Below, piece by piece: positions 24,271 to 33,376 of a DNA stretch of 64,000 nucleotides. Position numbers and translations under genes: made by a program. A model generated the notes under the pieces. That model had not been told where the DNA came from and made no database searches. It was given only the letters and a program-made list of their open reading frames with translations. Positions within the stretch are counted from its first letter, which is position 1; each line of letters begins with the position of its first letter. The DNA comes from Granulicella aggregans (GTDB lineage Bacteria; Acidobacteriota; Terriglobia; Terriglobales; Acidobacteriaceae). The DNA lies in assembly GCF_025685565.1 (NCBI RefSeq), contig NZ_JAGSYE010000001.1, positions 1,550,001-1,614,000 of the forward strand, read 5' to 3'.

Positions 24271-25155
24271 TTGACGGGATTTCATCTCTCAAAACATAGG
24301 GCCTGGGTCGTCGCGGCGATTCTCGCCACGTCGGCAGCCGGTACGTTGGCTGAAACGAAGGCCGCCGCAAAGGTGGACCGTGTCGATCTGGAGTTGATGA
24401 CGACCAACGAAGTGAAGGATGCGATCGCTGCCGGCAAGACTACGGCGCTCATCTTCAACGGGGGCACCGAGACGCGCGGGCCGCAGGCAGTAAATGGCGG
24501 TCATACGTTTGTGGCGCATGCCAAGGTGGTTGCTATCGCGCGCGAGCTGGGTAATGCGGTCGCCGCGCCGGTGCTGCCCTTCTCGCCGAACAACGCTAAC
24601 CCAGACCTTCCGGGCACGATCGGAATTACGGCGGAGACGTTCAAGGAAGTGAATAAGGAAGTCGCGGAGCAGATTATCCGCAACGGCTTCAAAAACGTCG
24701 TGCTGATGGGCGACCACGGCGGCGGGCAGAAGGAACTCGCCGCGCTTGCTACGGAGCTCGACGCGAAGTACGCGCCCCAGGGCATCCGCGTCGTCTACTG
24801 CGAGGACGCTTACAAGAAGTCTAACGACGACTACGACGCGTGGATCGCGTCGAAGGGGCTTTCGCCAGGCGGCCATGCTTCGATCAACGACACTTCAGAG
24901 ATGATGTACCTTGAGCCTGCGCCCGATGCCTGGGTGCGTCGCGACAAGCTGCCGATAGCGGTCGAGCAGATTCCGGACGGTGCTCCTCCTGCGCAGCCTG
25001 GACATCTCAAGCATTCCACGAACGGCGTCAGCGGCGATGGCCGCGCTTCGACGGCGGAGATTGGCAAGTACGGCTACGACATTCACGTCAGCGAATCGGT
25101 GGCGCAGATTCGCCAGCTTCTCGCTCCTGCGGCAACGTCAACACCCTCGAAATAA
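24271..25155 (+). CDS. Creatininase-family protein with altered metal ligands
   Basis: This exported or membrane-tethered protein of about 294 residues begins with a hydrophobic segment (WVVAAILATSAAGTLAE). Family landmarks are GGTETRGP (usually GSxEQHGP), MGDHGGGQKEL (usually NGHGGN) and GGHASINDTSEM (usually HAGxxETS). By this alignment the usual ligand His after the first Glu is Arg, and the position of the usual Asp, eleven residues after that Glu, is His. Family members hydrolyse cyclic or linear amides such as creatinine with two metal ions; activity here is uncertain. TTG 24271 follows GAGG at a good distance; GTG 24208 is the longer option. It is followed 33 bp later by the DUF1592 gene. 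Confidence 0.8.
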   Translation: MTGFHLSKHRAWVVAAILATSAAGTLAETKAAAKVDRVDLELMTTNEVKDAIAAGKTTALIFNGGTETRGPQAVNGGHTFVAHAKVVAIARELGNAVAAPVLPFSPNNANPDLPGTIGITAETFKEVNKEVAEQIIRNGFKNVVLMGDHGGGQKELAALATELDAKYAPQGIRVVYCEDAYKKSNDDYDAWIASKGLSPGGHASINDTSEMMYLEPAPDAWVRRDKLPIAVEQIPDGAPPAQPGHLKHSTNGVSGDGRASTAEIGKYGYDIHVSESVAQIRQLLAPAATSTPSK

Positions 25156-25188
25156 CACCGCAACGGCACCTGTTTGGGAGATGGATTG

Positions 25189-27657
25189 ATGCGCAATCGG
25201 ATGATGATGGCCGTCTGCAGTCTGGGTCTGGTGACCGCCTATGGGCAGGCGCCGAAGTCCCACGCGACGCCCGCTTCTCATATGACCGTAGACCAGCAGA
25301 AGCAACTGGTCGATCGCTACTGTTCGGATTGTCACAATCCGGATGAGAAGTCGGGCAGCATGACGCTGACCGATCTCGACCTGCAGCATCCCGAGAAGAA
25401 CATCGATCTTGCGGAGAAGGTGATCCGACGCGTTGGCGTGAACATGATGCCGCCTCCGGGCAAGGCTCGGCCTGACGCTGCGACGATGAAGCTCTTCGCC
25501 ACGTCGCTGGCGAGTGACGTGGATAGCTACGCGGCGACCCGGCCTGCGATCGGTAATCCTGCCCTGCATCGCTTGAACCGGGCAGAGTATTCGAACTCTG
25601 TGCATGAGCTGCTTGATGTCGATGTCGACGCGGAGAAGTTGCTGCCCAGCGACGCCATGAGCCACGGCTTCGACAACATGTCCGATGTGCTGACGCTCTC
25701 GCCTGCATTGATGGAGGCGTACATTCGCGCTGCCGGACAGATCAGCCGGCAGGCCATCGGCGACCGCGGCGCCGCTCCGCTGAGTTCGACGTACAGCCTG
25801 CCTCGGGTCGTATCGCAGGTGGGCCATGTCGATGGAGCTCCGCGCGGCACGCGGGGCGGCATCTCGGTTGTCCATAACTTTCCCGCGGATGGTCTCTACA
25901 CCTTCAAGGTCACGTTCTACTTCTCGCTTGAAGGCCAGCTCTTCGGAGCGATGCAGGGCAACGGGCAGCAGATCGAGATCTCTATCAACGGGGCTCGCGC
26001 TGCTGTCTTCACGCTCAATCCGGCGATGACCAAGTTCGATGAGCTGCGCACGCCGGCGATTGCAGTCAAGGCTGGGCCGCAGCGTATCTCTGCCGCCTTC
26101 ATTAACAACTTCGATGGCCCGGTTGAAGACGCCGTGCAGCCTTTTGGCTTTTCCTTGCTCGATCTCAACCAGGCCGATATTCCTGGGCTCACCACGCTGC
26201 CACATGTGCATGAGTTCACTGTTACCGGACCGACGAAGGTTGAGGGCATCTCGGAGACGCCTAGCCGCAAGCTGATCTTCTCCTGTCATCCGACTGTGGC
26301 CGCACAGGAAGAGCCCTGCGCGCGCAGCATCGTGACGCGGCTTGCTTCGCAGGCTTATCGCCGGCCGGTCACGACGGCTGAAGTCGCAAAGCTGATGAAG
26401 CTCTACGAACTTGGCCATGAGAATGGCGGCTTTGAAGGCGGCGTCGGCGTGTCGCTGCAAGCGATCCTCTCGAGCCCATCGTTTATCTATCGATTTGAGC
26501 GCAGCCGTCAGCAGGGTGTCCGGAAGAACGTGAAGGATACTGTAGCGCCTTCGGGCTCGCTCTACCCTGTCAGCGATCTTGAGCTGGCATCAAGGCTTTC
26601 ATACTTCCTCTGGAGCGCCGCACCGGACAAGACGCTGCTCGACCTTGCCGAAGCGGACAAGCTACACAACCCCATCACGCTACGTGCGCAGGTAAAACGC
26701 ATGCTGGCCGATCCTCGCTCGAAGTCGCTCTCAACGAACTTCGCAGGCCAGTGGCTTCATCTTCAGAACCTGAAGGGCGTACAGCCGGACGGCTACCTGT
26801 ATCCGGCTTATGACAAGACCCTCGGTGACTCTATGCGGAAGGAGAACGAGCTCTTCTTCGGCAGTATCGTCCATGACGATGCGAGCGTCCTTACGCTGCT
26901 CAACGGGCACTACACCTACGTCAACGAGCAACTCGCCAATCTCTACGGCATCCCCAACGTCTCCGGCAATCGCTTCCGCCGCATTGAGCTGACCGATGAG
27001 AACCGCTTCGGTCTTCTCGGCCAAGCCAGCATCCTCACGCTTACCTCCGCGTCAAACCGTACCTCGCCCGTCATTCGTGGCAAGTATGTGATGGAGATCT
27101 TCTTCGGCACGCCACCTCCGCCACCTCCGCCCAACATCCCGGCGCTGAAGGAGCATGGGGATGGTGGTTCGGTGCAGACCGTGCGCGAGCGTCTCGAAGA
27201 GCATCGCAAGAACCCCACGTGCGCTGCCTGCCACAAGTTCATGGACCCCATCGGGTTTGCGCTGGAGAACTACGATCCCATCGGCGCATGGCGCAGCTTC
27301 GACTCGGGCGCTCCAATCGACTCAGCGGGCGTTCTTTACGATGGCACAAAGCTGAGCAGCCCGGCCAGCCTGCGGAACGCGCTGATGGCGCACTCCGACG
27401 CGTTCCTCGGAACCTTTACCGAGAACCTCTTCGCTTACGGCATGGGACGCGTGCTCACGCCAGCCGATATGCCGGTTGTGCGTTCCATTGCGGCCTCTGC
27501 CGCGCGGCATGACAACACCTTTTCATCGTTCGTCATGGGCATCGTCAACAGCGAACCTTTCCGGATGAGAGCCGCAGAGCCAGCTTTGCCGGCGCGCTTT
27601 ACAGCTTCGATTGATCTCAACGGTCCGGCCTCTTCAACCGGCGCGGAACACCACTAG
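25189..27657 (+). CDS. DUF1592-family exported protein with two CxxCH haem motifs
   Basis: This 822-residue protein has the DUF1587-1592-1588-1585 layout known from Planctomycetes and Acidobacteria. A signal peptide (MMMAVCSLGLVTAYGQ) is followed by a cytochrome-c-like motif CSDCH (C45, C48, H49) and MMPPPGKARPD. LHRLNRAEYSNSVHELL, ELASRLSYFLWSAAPD and a second CAACH (C678, C681, H682) in the NPTCAACHKFMDPIG segment come next. It probably works in the periplasm, perhaps in electron transfer. The pair with the DUF1552 gene (24 bp downstream) recurs in genomes and the two likely act together. ATG 25189 is preferred, with GGAG upstream. The biochemical role is not established. Confidence 0.92.
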   Translation: MRNRMMMAVCSLGLVTAYGQAPKSHATPASHMTVDQQKQLVDRYCSDCHNPDEKSGSMTLTDLDLQHPEKNIDLAEKVIRRVGVNMMPPPGKARPDAATMKLFATSLASDVDSYAATRPAIGNPALHRLNRAEYSNSVHELLDVDVDAEKLLPSDAMSHGFDNMSDVLTLSPALMEAYIRAAGQISRQAIGDRGAAPLSSTYSLPRVVSQVGHVDGAPRGTRGGISVVHNFPADGLYTFKVTFYFSLEGQLFGAMQGNGQQIEISINGARAAVFTLNPAMTKFDELRTPAIAVKAGPQRISAAFINNFDGPVEDAVQPFGFSLLDLNQADIPGLTTLPHVHEFTVTGPTKVEGISETPSRKLIFSCHPTVAAQEEPCARSIVTRLASQAYRRPVTTAEVAKLMKLYELGHENGGFEGGVGVSLQAILSSPSFIYRFERSRQQGVRKNVKDTVAPSGSLYPVSDLELASRLSYFLWSAAPDKTLLDLAEADKLHNPITLRAQVKRMLADPRSKSLSTNFAGQWLHLQNLKGVQPDGYLYPAYDKTLGDSMRKENELFFGSIVHDDASVLTLLNGHYTYVNEQLANLYGIPNVSGNRFRRIELTDENRFGLLGQASILTLTSASNRTSPVIRGKYVMEIFFGTPPPPPPPNIPALKEHGDGGSVQTVRERLEEHRKNPTCAACHKFMDPIGFALENYDPIGAWRSFDSGAPIDSAGVLYDGTKLSSPASLRNALMAHSDAFLGTFTENLFAYGMGRVLTPADMPVVRSIAASAARHDNTFSSFVMGIVNSEPFRMRAAEPALPARFTASIDLNGPASSTGAEHH

Positions 27658-27680
27658 AATTCAGGACTAAGGGAGCGTTC

Positions 27681-29048
27681 ATGTATCTCACAAAACGGCA
27701 TCTATCTCGCAGGACGATGTTGCGCAGCATGGGAGCGACGGTCTGTCTTCCTTTGCTGGATGCGATGGTTCCGGCGCGCACGGCGCTTGCCGATACCGCC
27801 GCTCGACCCATGTCGCGCCTTACCTGCATCGAGATGGTACACGGCGCTGCCGGCAGCACGATGGACGGCACGAACAAGCACTACTGGTCTCCCGCTGGTG
27901 AAGGCTCGAGCTTCGAGATGTCCGATACGCTGAGCCCGCTTGCGAACTATCGCGACTACATGACGATTGTGAGCGGCACTGACCTTCGTCCGGCCATGGC
28001 ATCGACGCCTGAAGAAGAAGGCGCGGACCACATGCGCTCCTCGGCTGCGTACCTGACCGCGGCGCACCCCAAGATGACGGAAGGCGCGGACATCTACAAC
28101 GGCACCTCCATCGACCAGCTCTACGCGAAGCGCTTCGGGCAGGACACGCCGCTGCCTTCGCTGCAGCTCTGCATCGAGAGCGCGGACGCATCCGGCGCAT
28201 GCGACTACGGCTATGCCTGCGTGTACTCAGACACGATCAGCTGGGCCAATCCCACCACGCCGCTGCCGATGACGATGGACCCGCGCATGGCCTTCGAGAC
28301 GCTCTTTGGCGATGGCTCCACGCCCGGTGAACGCCTGCAGCGGCAGAAGGTCAACGCCAGCATCCTCGACTGGATTGGCAGCGATGTGCAGAGCCTGCAG
28401 AAGAATCTTGGCGCAGCCGACCGCAGCCGCATGAACGACTATCTCGAGAACGTTCGCGAGATCGAGCGTCGCATCCAGCACATTGAGAAGTACAACGCCA
28501 GCGGTGAGTCGCGCTCGCTGCCTTCCGCCCCGCTCGGTGTACCGGATAGCTATGACGAACACGTAAAGCTCATGTTCGATCTGCAGGTGCTCGCTTTTAT
28601 GACGGACGTGACTCGCGTCAGCACCTTCAAGATGAGCCGCGACGTCTGCATGCGCGTCTTTGCGGAGAGCGGCGTCACCACGCCGTTCCATAGCTGCTCG
28701 CACCACGGCGAGACACCGGCGCACATCGCTGAGTTCGCGAAGATCAATAAGTACCACGTCAGCCTGCTGAGCTACTACTTCGAGAAGTTGAAGAATACGC
28801 CTGATGGCGATGGCAGCCTGCTTGACCATTCACTGACGCTCTACGGCAGTCCGATGGGTGACTCCAACGTGCACAACCACAAGCGACTTCCGCTCTTCCT
28901 GATGGGCAAGGGCGGCGGTGTTCGCGGCAACAATCATGTGAAGGTGCCGGACGAGACGCCTATGGCCAATGTTCTGCTGACCATGATGAACAAGCTGGGC
29001 ATGAACATGGACCACCTGGGCGACAGCACCGGCGTCATCAACATCTAG
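27681..29048 (+). CDS. DUF1552-family Tat-exported protein
   Basis: This 455-residue partner of the preceding DUF1592 protein opens with a twin-arginine signal (LSRRTMLRSMGATVCLPLLDA), indicating folded export. The body contains the family stretches GTDLRPAM, SSAAYLTAAHP and GSPMGDSNVHNHKRLPLFLMG, and ends GDSTGVINI. Distantly it resembles the DUF1501/sulfatase-like exported proteins. It starts at ATG 27681 after GGGAG. Its chemistry is unknown; Tat export suggests a bound cofactor or metal. Confidence 0.92.
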   Translation: MYLTKRHLSRRTMLRSMGATVCLPLLDAMVPARTALADTAARPMSRLTCIEMVHGAAGSTMDGTNKHYWSPAGEGSSFEMSDTLSPLANYRDYMTIVSGTDLRPAMASTPEEEGADHMRSSAAYLTAAHPKMTEGADIYNGTSIDQLYAKRFGQDTPLPSLQLCIESADASGACDYGYACVYSDTISWANPTTPLPMTMDPRMAFETLFGDGSTPGERLQRQKVNASILDWIGSDVQSLQKNLGAADRSRMNDYLENVREIERRIQHIEKYNASGESRSLPSAPLGVPDSYDEHVKLMFDLQVLAFMTDVTRVSTFKMSRDVCMRVFAESGVTTPFHSCSHHGETPAHIAEFAKINKYHVSLLSYYFEKLKNTPDGDGSLLDHSLTLYGSPMGDSNVHNHKRLPLFLMGKGGGVRGNNHVKVPDETPMANVLLTMMNKLGMNMDHLGDSTGVINI

Positions 29049-29072
29049 CCAGCGGTGCGAAGGAGGTATGCG

Positions 29073-30851
29073 ATGATTCAGCGGAGATTCAATCTAGCAA
29101 CGGCCATGCTCGCGCTTCTGCTGGCCCCTGCTGGCCTTGCGGCGGATACCATGACGCAGCCGGACATTCGCCTGCCCGAGGCCGTGAAGAGCGGCAACAC
29201 GCTCGAAGTGAAGAAGCTGCTCCGCATACACGTTGCGGTCGATAGTCCTGAGGGTGATGGCTCTACAGCACTGCACTGGGCCGTGACTACCAACAACCTC
29301 GCGCTCGCCGAGCTTCTGATTGCAGCGCATGCAAACGTGAATGCAGAGACGCGCCTCGCTGCGCTGACGCCGCTCCACCTCGCCAGCCAGATGGGCGATG
29401 CAGCCATGATCGACCTGCTGATCCAGCATGGCGCGCTCATCAATAAGCCCAATAGCCTTGGCACGACGTCGCTGATGATGGCGGCAGCTTCAGGGAGTGT
29501 CCCGGCCGTTACGACGCTGCTGAACTACGGTGCGGACGTCAATCTCCGCGAACATGTTCACGAGCAGACCGCTCTGATGTTTGCGGCGAATCTCGATCGG
29601 GCTGACGCGATCAAGGTGCTGCTCGCGCATGGGGCCGATCCGAACGCCTCCTCCAAGGTCGTCGAGATTCCGAAGATCAACTTCCGCGAGAAGGCCACCG
29701 CCAAGAGCGAGCAGAAGGCTTCCGAGTCGGCCACAGTCAGCAAGAAGGAAGAGACCGTCAAGGCCGAGGCTACTCGTGCCGATGCGACCAAGCCGGACTA
29801 CAAAGACCCGCCGGTTGCCAAAGCGGAAGCCGCGAAAGAAGACGACACCATCGCCGCGTTCCGGAAGGCCGCTGCGGAGCGCAATGCCCACGTTATGGGC
29901 GGAATGACGCCTCTCCTGTACGCCGCGCGCGAAGGGAACATCGCCGCAGCGAAGGCGCTGCTCGATGGTGGAGCGAAGATCAATCAGGTCAGCGGCAGCG
30001 AGCACTCGACGCCGCTGGTCCTCGCCATCGCGAACGGCCACTATGACTTTGCCAAACTGCTGATCGATCGCGGAGCGGATGTGAACCTCGCGAACGACAT
30101 GGGTGTCGCTCCTCTCTATGCGACGATCGATGTTCGCTGGCCACCGCACGAGTGGTCTGCCGAGCCGATCGTCGACCAGGAGAAGACCGACTATCTCACG
30201 TTGATGAAGCTGTTGCTGGCCAAGGGTGCGAACCCCAATGCGCAGATCAAGAAGCAGGTATGGTCGCGCATCCTCAGCGAGAACCGGAACTGGATCGATC
30301 CCACCGGCTCAACTGCCTTCTGGCGTGCAGCGCAGGCTGATGATGTGAAGGCGATGGAGGTGCTGAAGGCTGGCGGTGCCGATCCCAATATGCCATCGAA
30401 GATCGGCACCACGCCGCTGATGGTTGCCGCAGGTCTCGGCTGGTCCGCGAACTACAGCACTACCTCGCCCACGCGTCTTGCGGCGATTCAGTACTGCATG
30501 AGCCAGGGTGCGGATGTGAACGCGAAGGATACTCTTGGCTACACGCCTTTGCACGGCGCGGCCTTTGTTGGCGATCTCAAGAACATTCAGTACCTCGTGG
30601 ATCATGGCGCAAAGATCGATGCCAAGACCAAGGCCGGAGATACCGTGGCCGATCTCGCAAACGGACCGTTCGAGAAGTCTCTCCCGAATCCAGAGGCGGT
30701 TGCGCTGCTTGAAAAGCTTGGGTCGGTCAACTCCCATAACTGCCGTTCCAGCGACTGCGTTCCTCCGGTGAAGGAAGACAAGAAGCCAGTTGTGGCCGAG
30801 GCCAAGGAACCGAAGAAGCCGGTTGCAGCCAAGGGCTCCTCGGACAAGTAA
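29073..30851 (+). CDS. Exported ankyrin-repeat protein
   Basis: This 592-residue protein has a signal peptide (ATAMLALLLAPAGLAAD) and two blocks of ankyrin repeats. The first (about residues 40-190) includes GSTALHWAVTTNNLALAELL and TPLHLASQMGDAAMIDLL. The second (about 280-530) includes TPLLYAAREGNIAAAKALL and YTPLHGAAFVGDLKNIQYL. A charged Lys/Ala/Glu-rich linker (about 210-275) separates them, and a Lys/Pro/Ala tail ends the protein. Ankyrin arrays bind proteins; a periplasmic scaffold for the DUF1592/DUF1552 pair is an inference from position. ATG 29073 has AAGGAGG six bases upstream, one of the best ribosome sites here. Only 62 bp separate it from hutI. Confidence 0.93.
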   Translation: MIQRRFNLATAMLALLLAPAGLAADTMTQPDIRLPEAVKSGNTLEVKKLLRIHVAVDSPEGDGSTALHWAVTTNNLALAELLIAAHANVNAETRLAALTPLHLASQMGDAAMIDLLIQHGALINKPNSLGTTSLMMAAASGSVPAVTTLLNYGADVNLREHVHEQTALMFAANLDRADAIKVLLAHGADPNASSKVVEIPKINFREKATAKSEQKASESATVSKKEETVKAEATRADATKPDYKDPPVAKAEAAKEDDTIAAFRKAAAERNAHVMGGMTPLLYAAREGNIAAAKALLDGGAKINQVSGSEHSTPLVLAIANGHYDFAKLLIDRGADVNLANDMGVAPLYATIDVRWPPHEWSAEPIVDQEKTDYLTLMKLLLAKGANPNAQIKKQVWSRILSENRNWIDPTGSTAFWRAAQADDVKAMEVLKAGGADPNMPSKIGTTPLMVAAGLGWSANYSTTSPTRLAAIQYCMSQGADVNAKDTLGYTPLHGAAFVGDLKNIQYLVDHGAKIDAKTKAGDTVADLANGPFEKSLPNPEAVALLEKLGSVNSHNCRSSDCVPPVKEDKKPVVAEAKEPKKPVAAKGSSDK

Positions 30852-30913
30852 GATTCAAGTGCGTGCAGGAAGCAGATTCATGCAGCAGCGCTGCGCCTCC
30901 GCCCGGAGATTGT

Positions 30914-32191
30914 GTGACCTTCAGTAAAGACTCTGCCCCGCAAGGCGCGGCAACATCCATCGTCGTGAACTGCGGACAACTCGTCACTGTCGCAGGCCCA
31001 TCACGGCCGCGAATGGGTGCCGAGCTGCTCGACCTCGGCATCCGCAACGATGCCGCGATGCTGATTGCCGATGGCCGCATCGCAGCCATCGATAGCTACG
31101 CGGAGATCAAGGCTCTGGCTCCGGCTGACGCGGAGATCATCAACGCTCAAGGTCGTACCGTCATGCCGGGCTTTGTCGATGCCCACACGCATCTGCTCTT
31201 TGGCGGCAATCGTCTTGGCGACTTCGAACAGCGCGTCGCGGGACGTACCTACCAGGAGATTGCAGCCTCTGGCGGAGGCATCGCCTCGACACTTGGGTAT
31301 ACACGCAAGGCCTCCGAGGACGACCTCATCGCAATTGGCCAGCGCCATGCGGAGTGGTTCCTTCGCGGCGGCACTACGACCATCGAAGCGAAGTCCGGCT
31401 ATGGCCTCTCCGTTGAGTCCGAGTTGAAGATACTGAGTGCGCTGCGGTCGCTACAGCTGCAGGTGCCGATGAGGATCGTGCCGACGCTGCTTGCCGCGCA
31501 TACTGTTCCGCCCGAGTTCCGCGCAGACCGCGAAGCTTACATCGCACTGATCACGGAGCAGATCATTCCCGCCGTTTGCGAAGAGAAACTTGCTGCCTAC
31601 TGTGACATCTTCTGCGACGACCACGCTTTCACGGTGGCGGAGGCGCGGCAACTCCTTGGACACGCGAAGCGAAGTGGCCTCGAGCTTCGCATGCACGTCG
31701 AACAGTTCCGCTCCGATGGTGGAGCGAAGCTTGCGGCAGAACTTGGCGCAGTCACCGCCGACCATCTTGAATGCATGTCGGTCGACGACATGCCCGCGCT
31801 GAAGGCCGCCGGAGTGCAGCCTGTTCTTCTGCCTGCGTCGGTCTTTGCGCTCGGCCGCAGTGAATATCCCAACGCCCGGGCGATGATCGAGGCGGGCCTA
31901 GCGCCCGTCATCGCTACGGACTTCAATCCAGGCTCCTCGCCCACTGCATCGATGCCGTTTATCATCACACTGGCCGCACTTTACATGAAGATGCTGCCCG
32001 CGGAGTCGGTAGTAGCCTCTACCATCAACGCCGCAGCAAGCTTGAACCTCGCGCACGATATCGGCTCACTTGAAGCGGGCAAAAAGGCCGACTTCGTCAT
32101 CCACGAGTTCGATGACTATCGAGAGCTCGCCTACTTCATCGCGACACCCTCGAGGCCCCGCGTCTTTGTCTCCGGACAGGAGGTCTGCTAA
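30914..32191 (+). CDS. hutI: Imidazolonepropionase
   Basis: This enzyme of about 425 residues opens the ring of 4-imidazolone-5-propionate to give N-formimino-L-glutamate, the third step of histidine breakdown. It is an amidohydrolase-fold enzyme: metal ligands H91 and H93 lie in PGFVDAHTHLLFGG, substrate-binding TTTIEAKSGYGLS follows, then LLAAHTVPPEF, the later ligand in LRMHVEQF, and ATDFNPGSSPT near the end. GTG 30914 follows GGAG at a good distance and gives normal family length; GTG 30863 would add 17 residues. The next gene starts two bases after the stop, so translation may be coupled. Confidence 0.96.
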   Translation: MTFSKDSAPQGAATSIVVNCGQLVTVAGPSRPRMGAELLDLGIRNDAAMLIADGRIAAIDSYAEIKALAPADAEIINAQGRTVMPGFVDAHTHLLFGGNRLGDFEQRVAGRTYQEIAASGGGIASTLGYTRKASEDDLIAIGQRHAEWFLRGGTTTIEAKSGYGLSVESELKILSALRSLQLQVPMRIVPTLLAAHTVPPEFRADREAYIALITEQIIPAVCEEKLAAYCDIFCDDHAFTVAEARQLLGHAKRSGLELRMHVEQFRSDGGAKLAAELGAVTADHLECMSVDDMPALKAAGVQPVLLPASVFALGRSEYPNARAMIEAGLAPVIATDFNPGSSPTASMPFIITLAALYMKMLPAESVVASTINAAASLNLAHDIGSLEAGKKADFVIHEFDDYRELAYFIATPSRPRVFVSGQEVC

Positions 32192-32193
32192 CT

Positions 32194-33327
32194 GTGCTTG
32201 GGACTCCTGAAATTTTACGCACCCTGGTCGGCATCGAAAGCGTCTCGTCGCTTTCGAATGCTCCACTGCTCGACGAGATTCAATCACTGCTGGAACCCCG
32301 TGGATGGTTCATCCAGCGCTTTCCGTACATCGCGACGGATGGTCTTGAGAAGGCAAATCTCCTTGCCATTCCAAGCCGCTTCAAGGACGCGCTGCCCGAC
32401 GTCGAACTGCTCTTCGTGTGTCATACGGACACCGTTCCGTTTCGGCGCGAATGGGCCGCCGCCACAAACCTGACGGAACAGGACGGCTTCCTTCATGGCT
32501 GCGGATCGTGCGATGTAAAAGGCTCACTGGCCGCGCTCATCTCCGCCGCGCTCCAGGTCGATACAGCGTCCATGAAGTCTCCCGTGGCCTTCGCCTTTAC
32601 CGCGGAAGAAGAGATCGGCTGCATCGGCGCAACGAAGCTCGCGGCCAGTGGGGCGATCCGTCCGCGCAACGTCATCGTATGTGAACCTACGTCGCTTCAT
32701 CCTGCGACGGCAGGGAAGGGATATGCATTGGCGGAGGTCAACATCCGCGGACGTGAAGCGCATAGCGCCTTTCCGTATCGCGGAGCCTCCGCCGTCAACG
32801 CGGCCGCGAGCTTCATCGTCAAGCTAGAGCACCTGCAGAAACAGCCTGCGGCCAGCAGCGATGCTCGTTTCACGCCGCCTGTTACCACCTTCAATGTTGG
32901 CGTCCTTAACGGTGGCACGGCGAAGAACATTGTTGCAGGCGCATGTAGCTTTCTTGTCGAGTGGCGTCCCATTCCCAGTGAAGATCCCGCGCTCGGTGGC
33001 TTCATTTTGAAAGACATCGCATCGGCTCTCTCAAGCGAACATCCCGGGTGCGAGATTGAAGTGAAGGTGCTACGTACGGATGCTGGATTTGCAAACCCCG
33101 CGTCCGATTTACTTGGAGCGACTCTATGCCGCCTGCTTAATCGCACAGAGATAGGGATCTCGTTTGGCTCTGAGGCTGCGCGCTTCGCCGCAATCGCGCA
33201 GTCGGTTGTGGTCGTAGGCCCGGGGGATATGGAGACAGCGCACAGCGAACGTGAGCGCGTCCCCATAGACGAACTTGAAGAATGGACCGGCATCATCAAG
33301 CACCTTTTGCTGCAAGGCCTCAATTGA
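32194..33327 (+). CDS. M20-family metallohydrolase (ArgE/DapE-like), candidate N-formylglutamate deformylase
   Basis: This 377-residue zinc hydrolase of the ArgE/DapE/CPG2 group has first metal ligands H77 and D79 in VCHTDTVPF, the bridging Asp D107 in GCGSCDVKG, catalytic/ligand Glu in FTAEEEIG (about 138-140), and a dimerisation lid domain (about 175-290, GREAHSAFPYRGASAVNAA). Family members remove N-acyl groups from amino acids. The hut locus has HutF, which yields N-formylglutamate, but no HutG; this gene sits between hutI and hutF, so deformylation of N-formylglutamate is the most economical role. That is inference: acetylornithine or other N-acyl substrates remain possible. GTG 32194 has AGGAGG ten bases upstream. 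Confidence 0.9.
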   Translation: MLGTPEILRTLVGIESVSSLSNAPLLDEIQSLLEPRGWFIQRFPYIATDGLEKANLLAIPSRFKDALPDVELLFVCHTDTVPFRREWAAATNLTEQDGFLHGCGSCDVKGSLAALISAALQVDTASMKSPVAFAFTAEEEIGCIGATKLAASGAIRPRNVIVCEPTSLHPATAGKGYALAEVNIRGREAHSAFPYRGASAVNAAASFIVKLEHLQKQPAASSDARFTPPVTTFNVGVLNGGTAKNIVAGACSFLVEWRPIPSEDPALGGFILKDIASALSSEHPGCEIEVKVLRTDAGFANPASDLLGATLCRLLNRTEIGISFGSEAARFAAIAQSVVVVGPGDMETAHSERERVPIDELEEWTGIIKHLLLQGLN

Positions 33328-33376
33328 TCCTCATCACGAATCAAGCACGACATTCTCAATGGAAGTGAGTAACACC

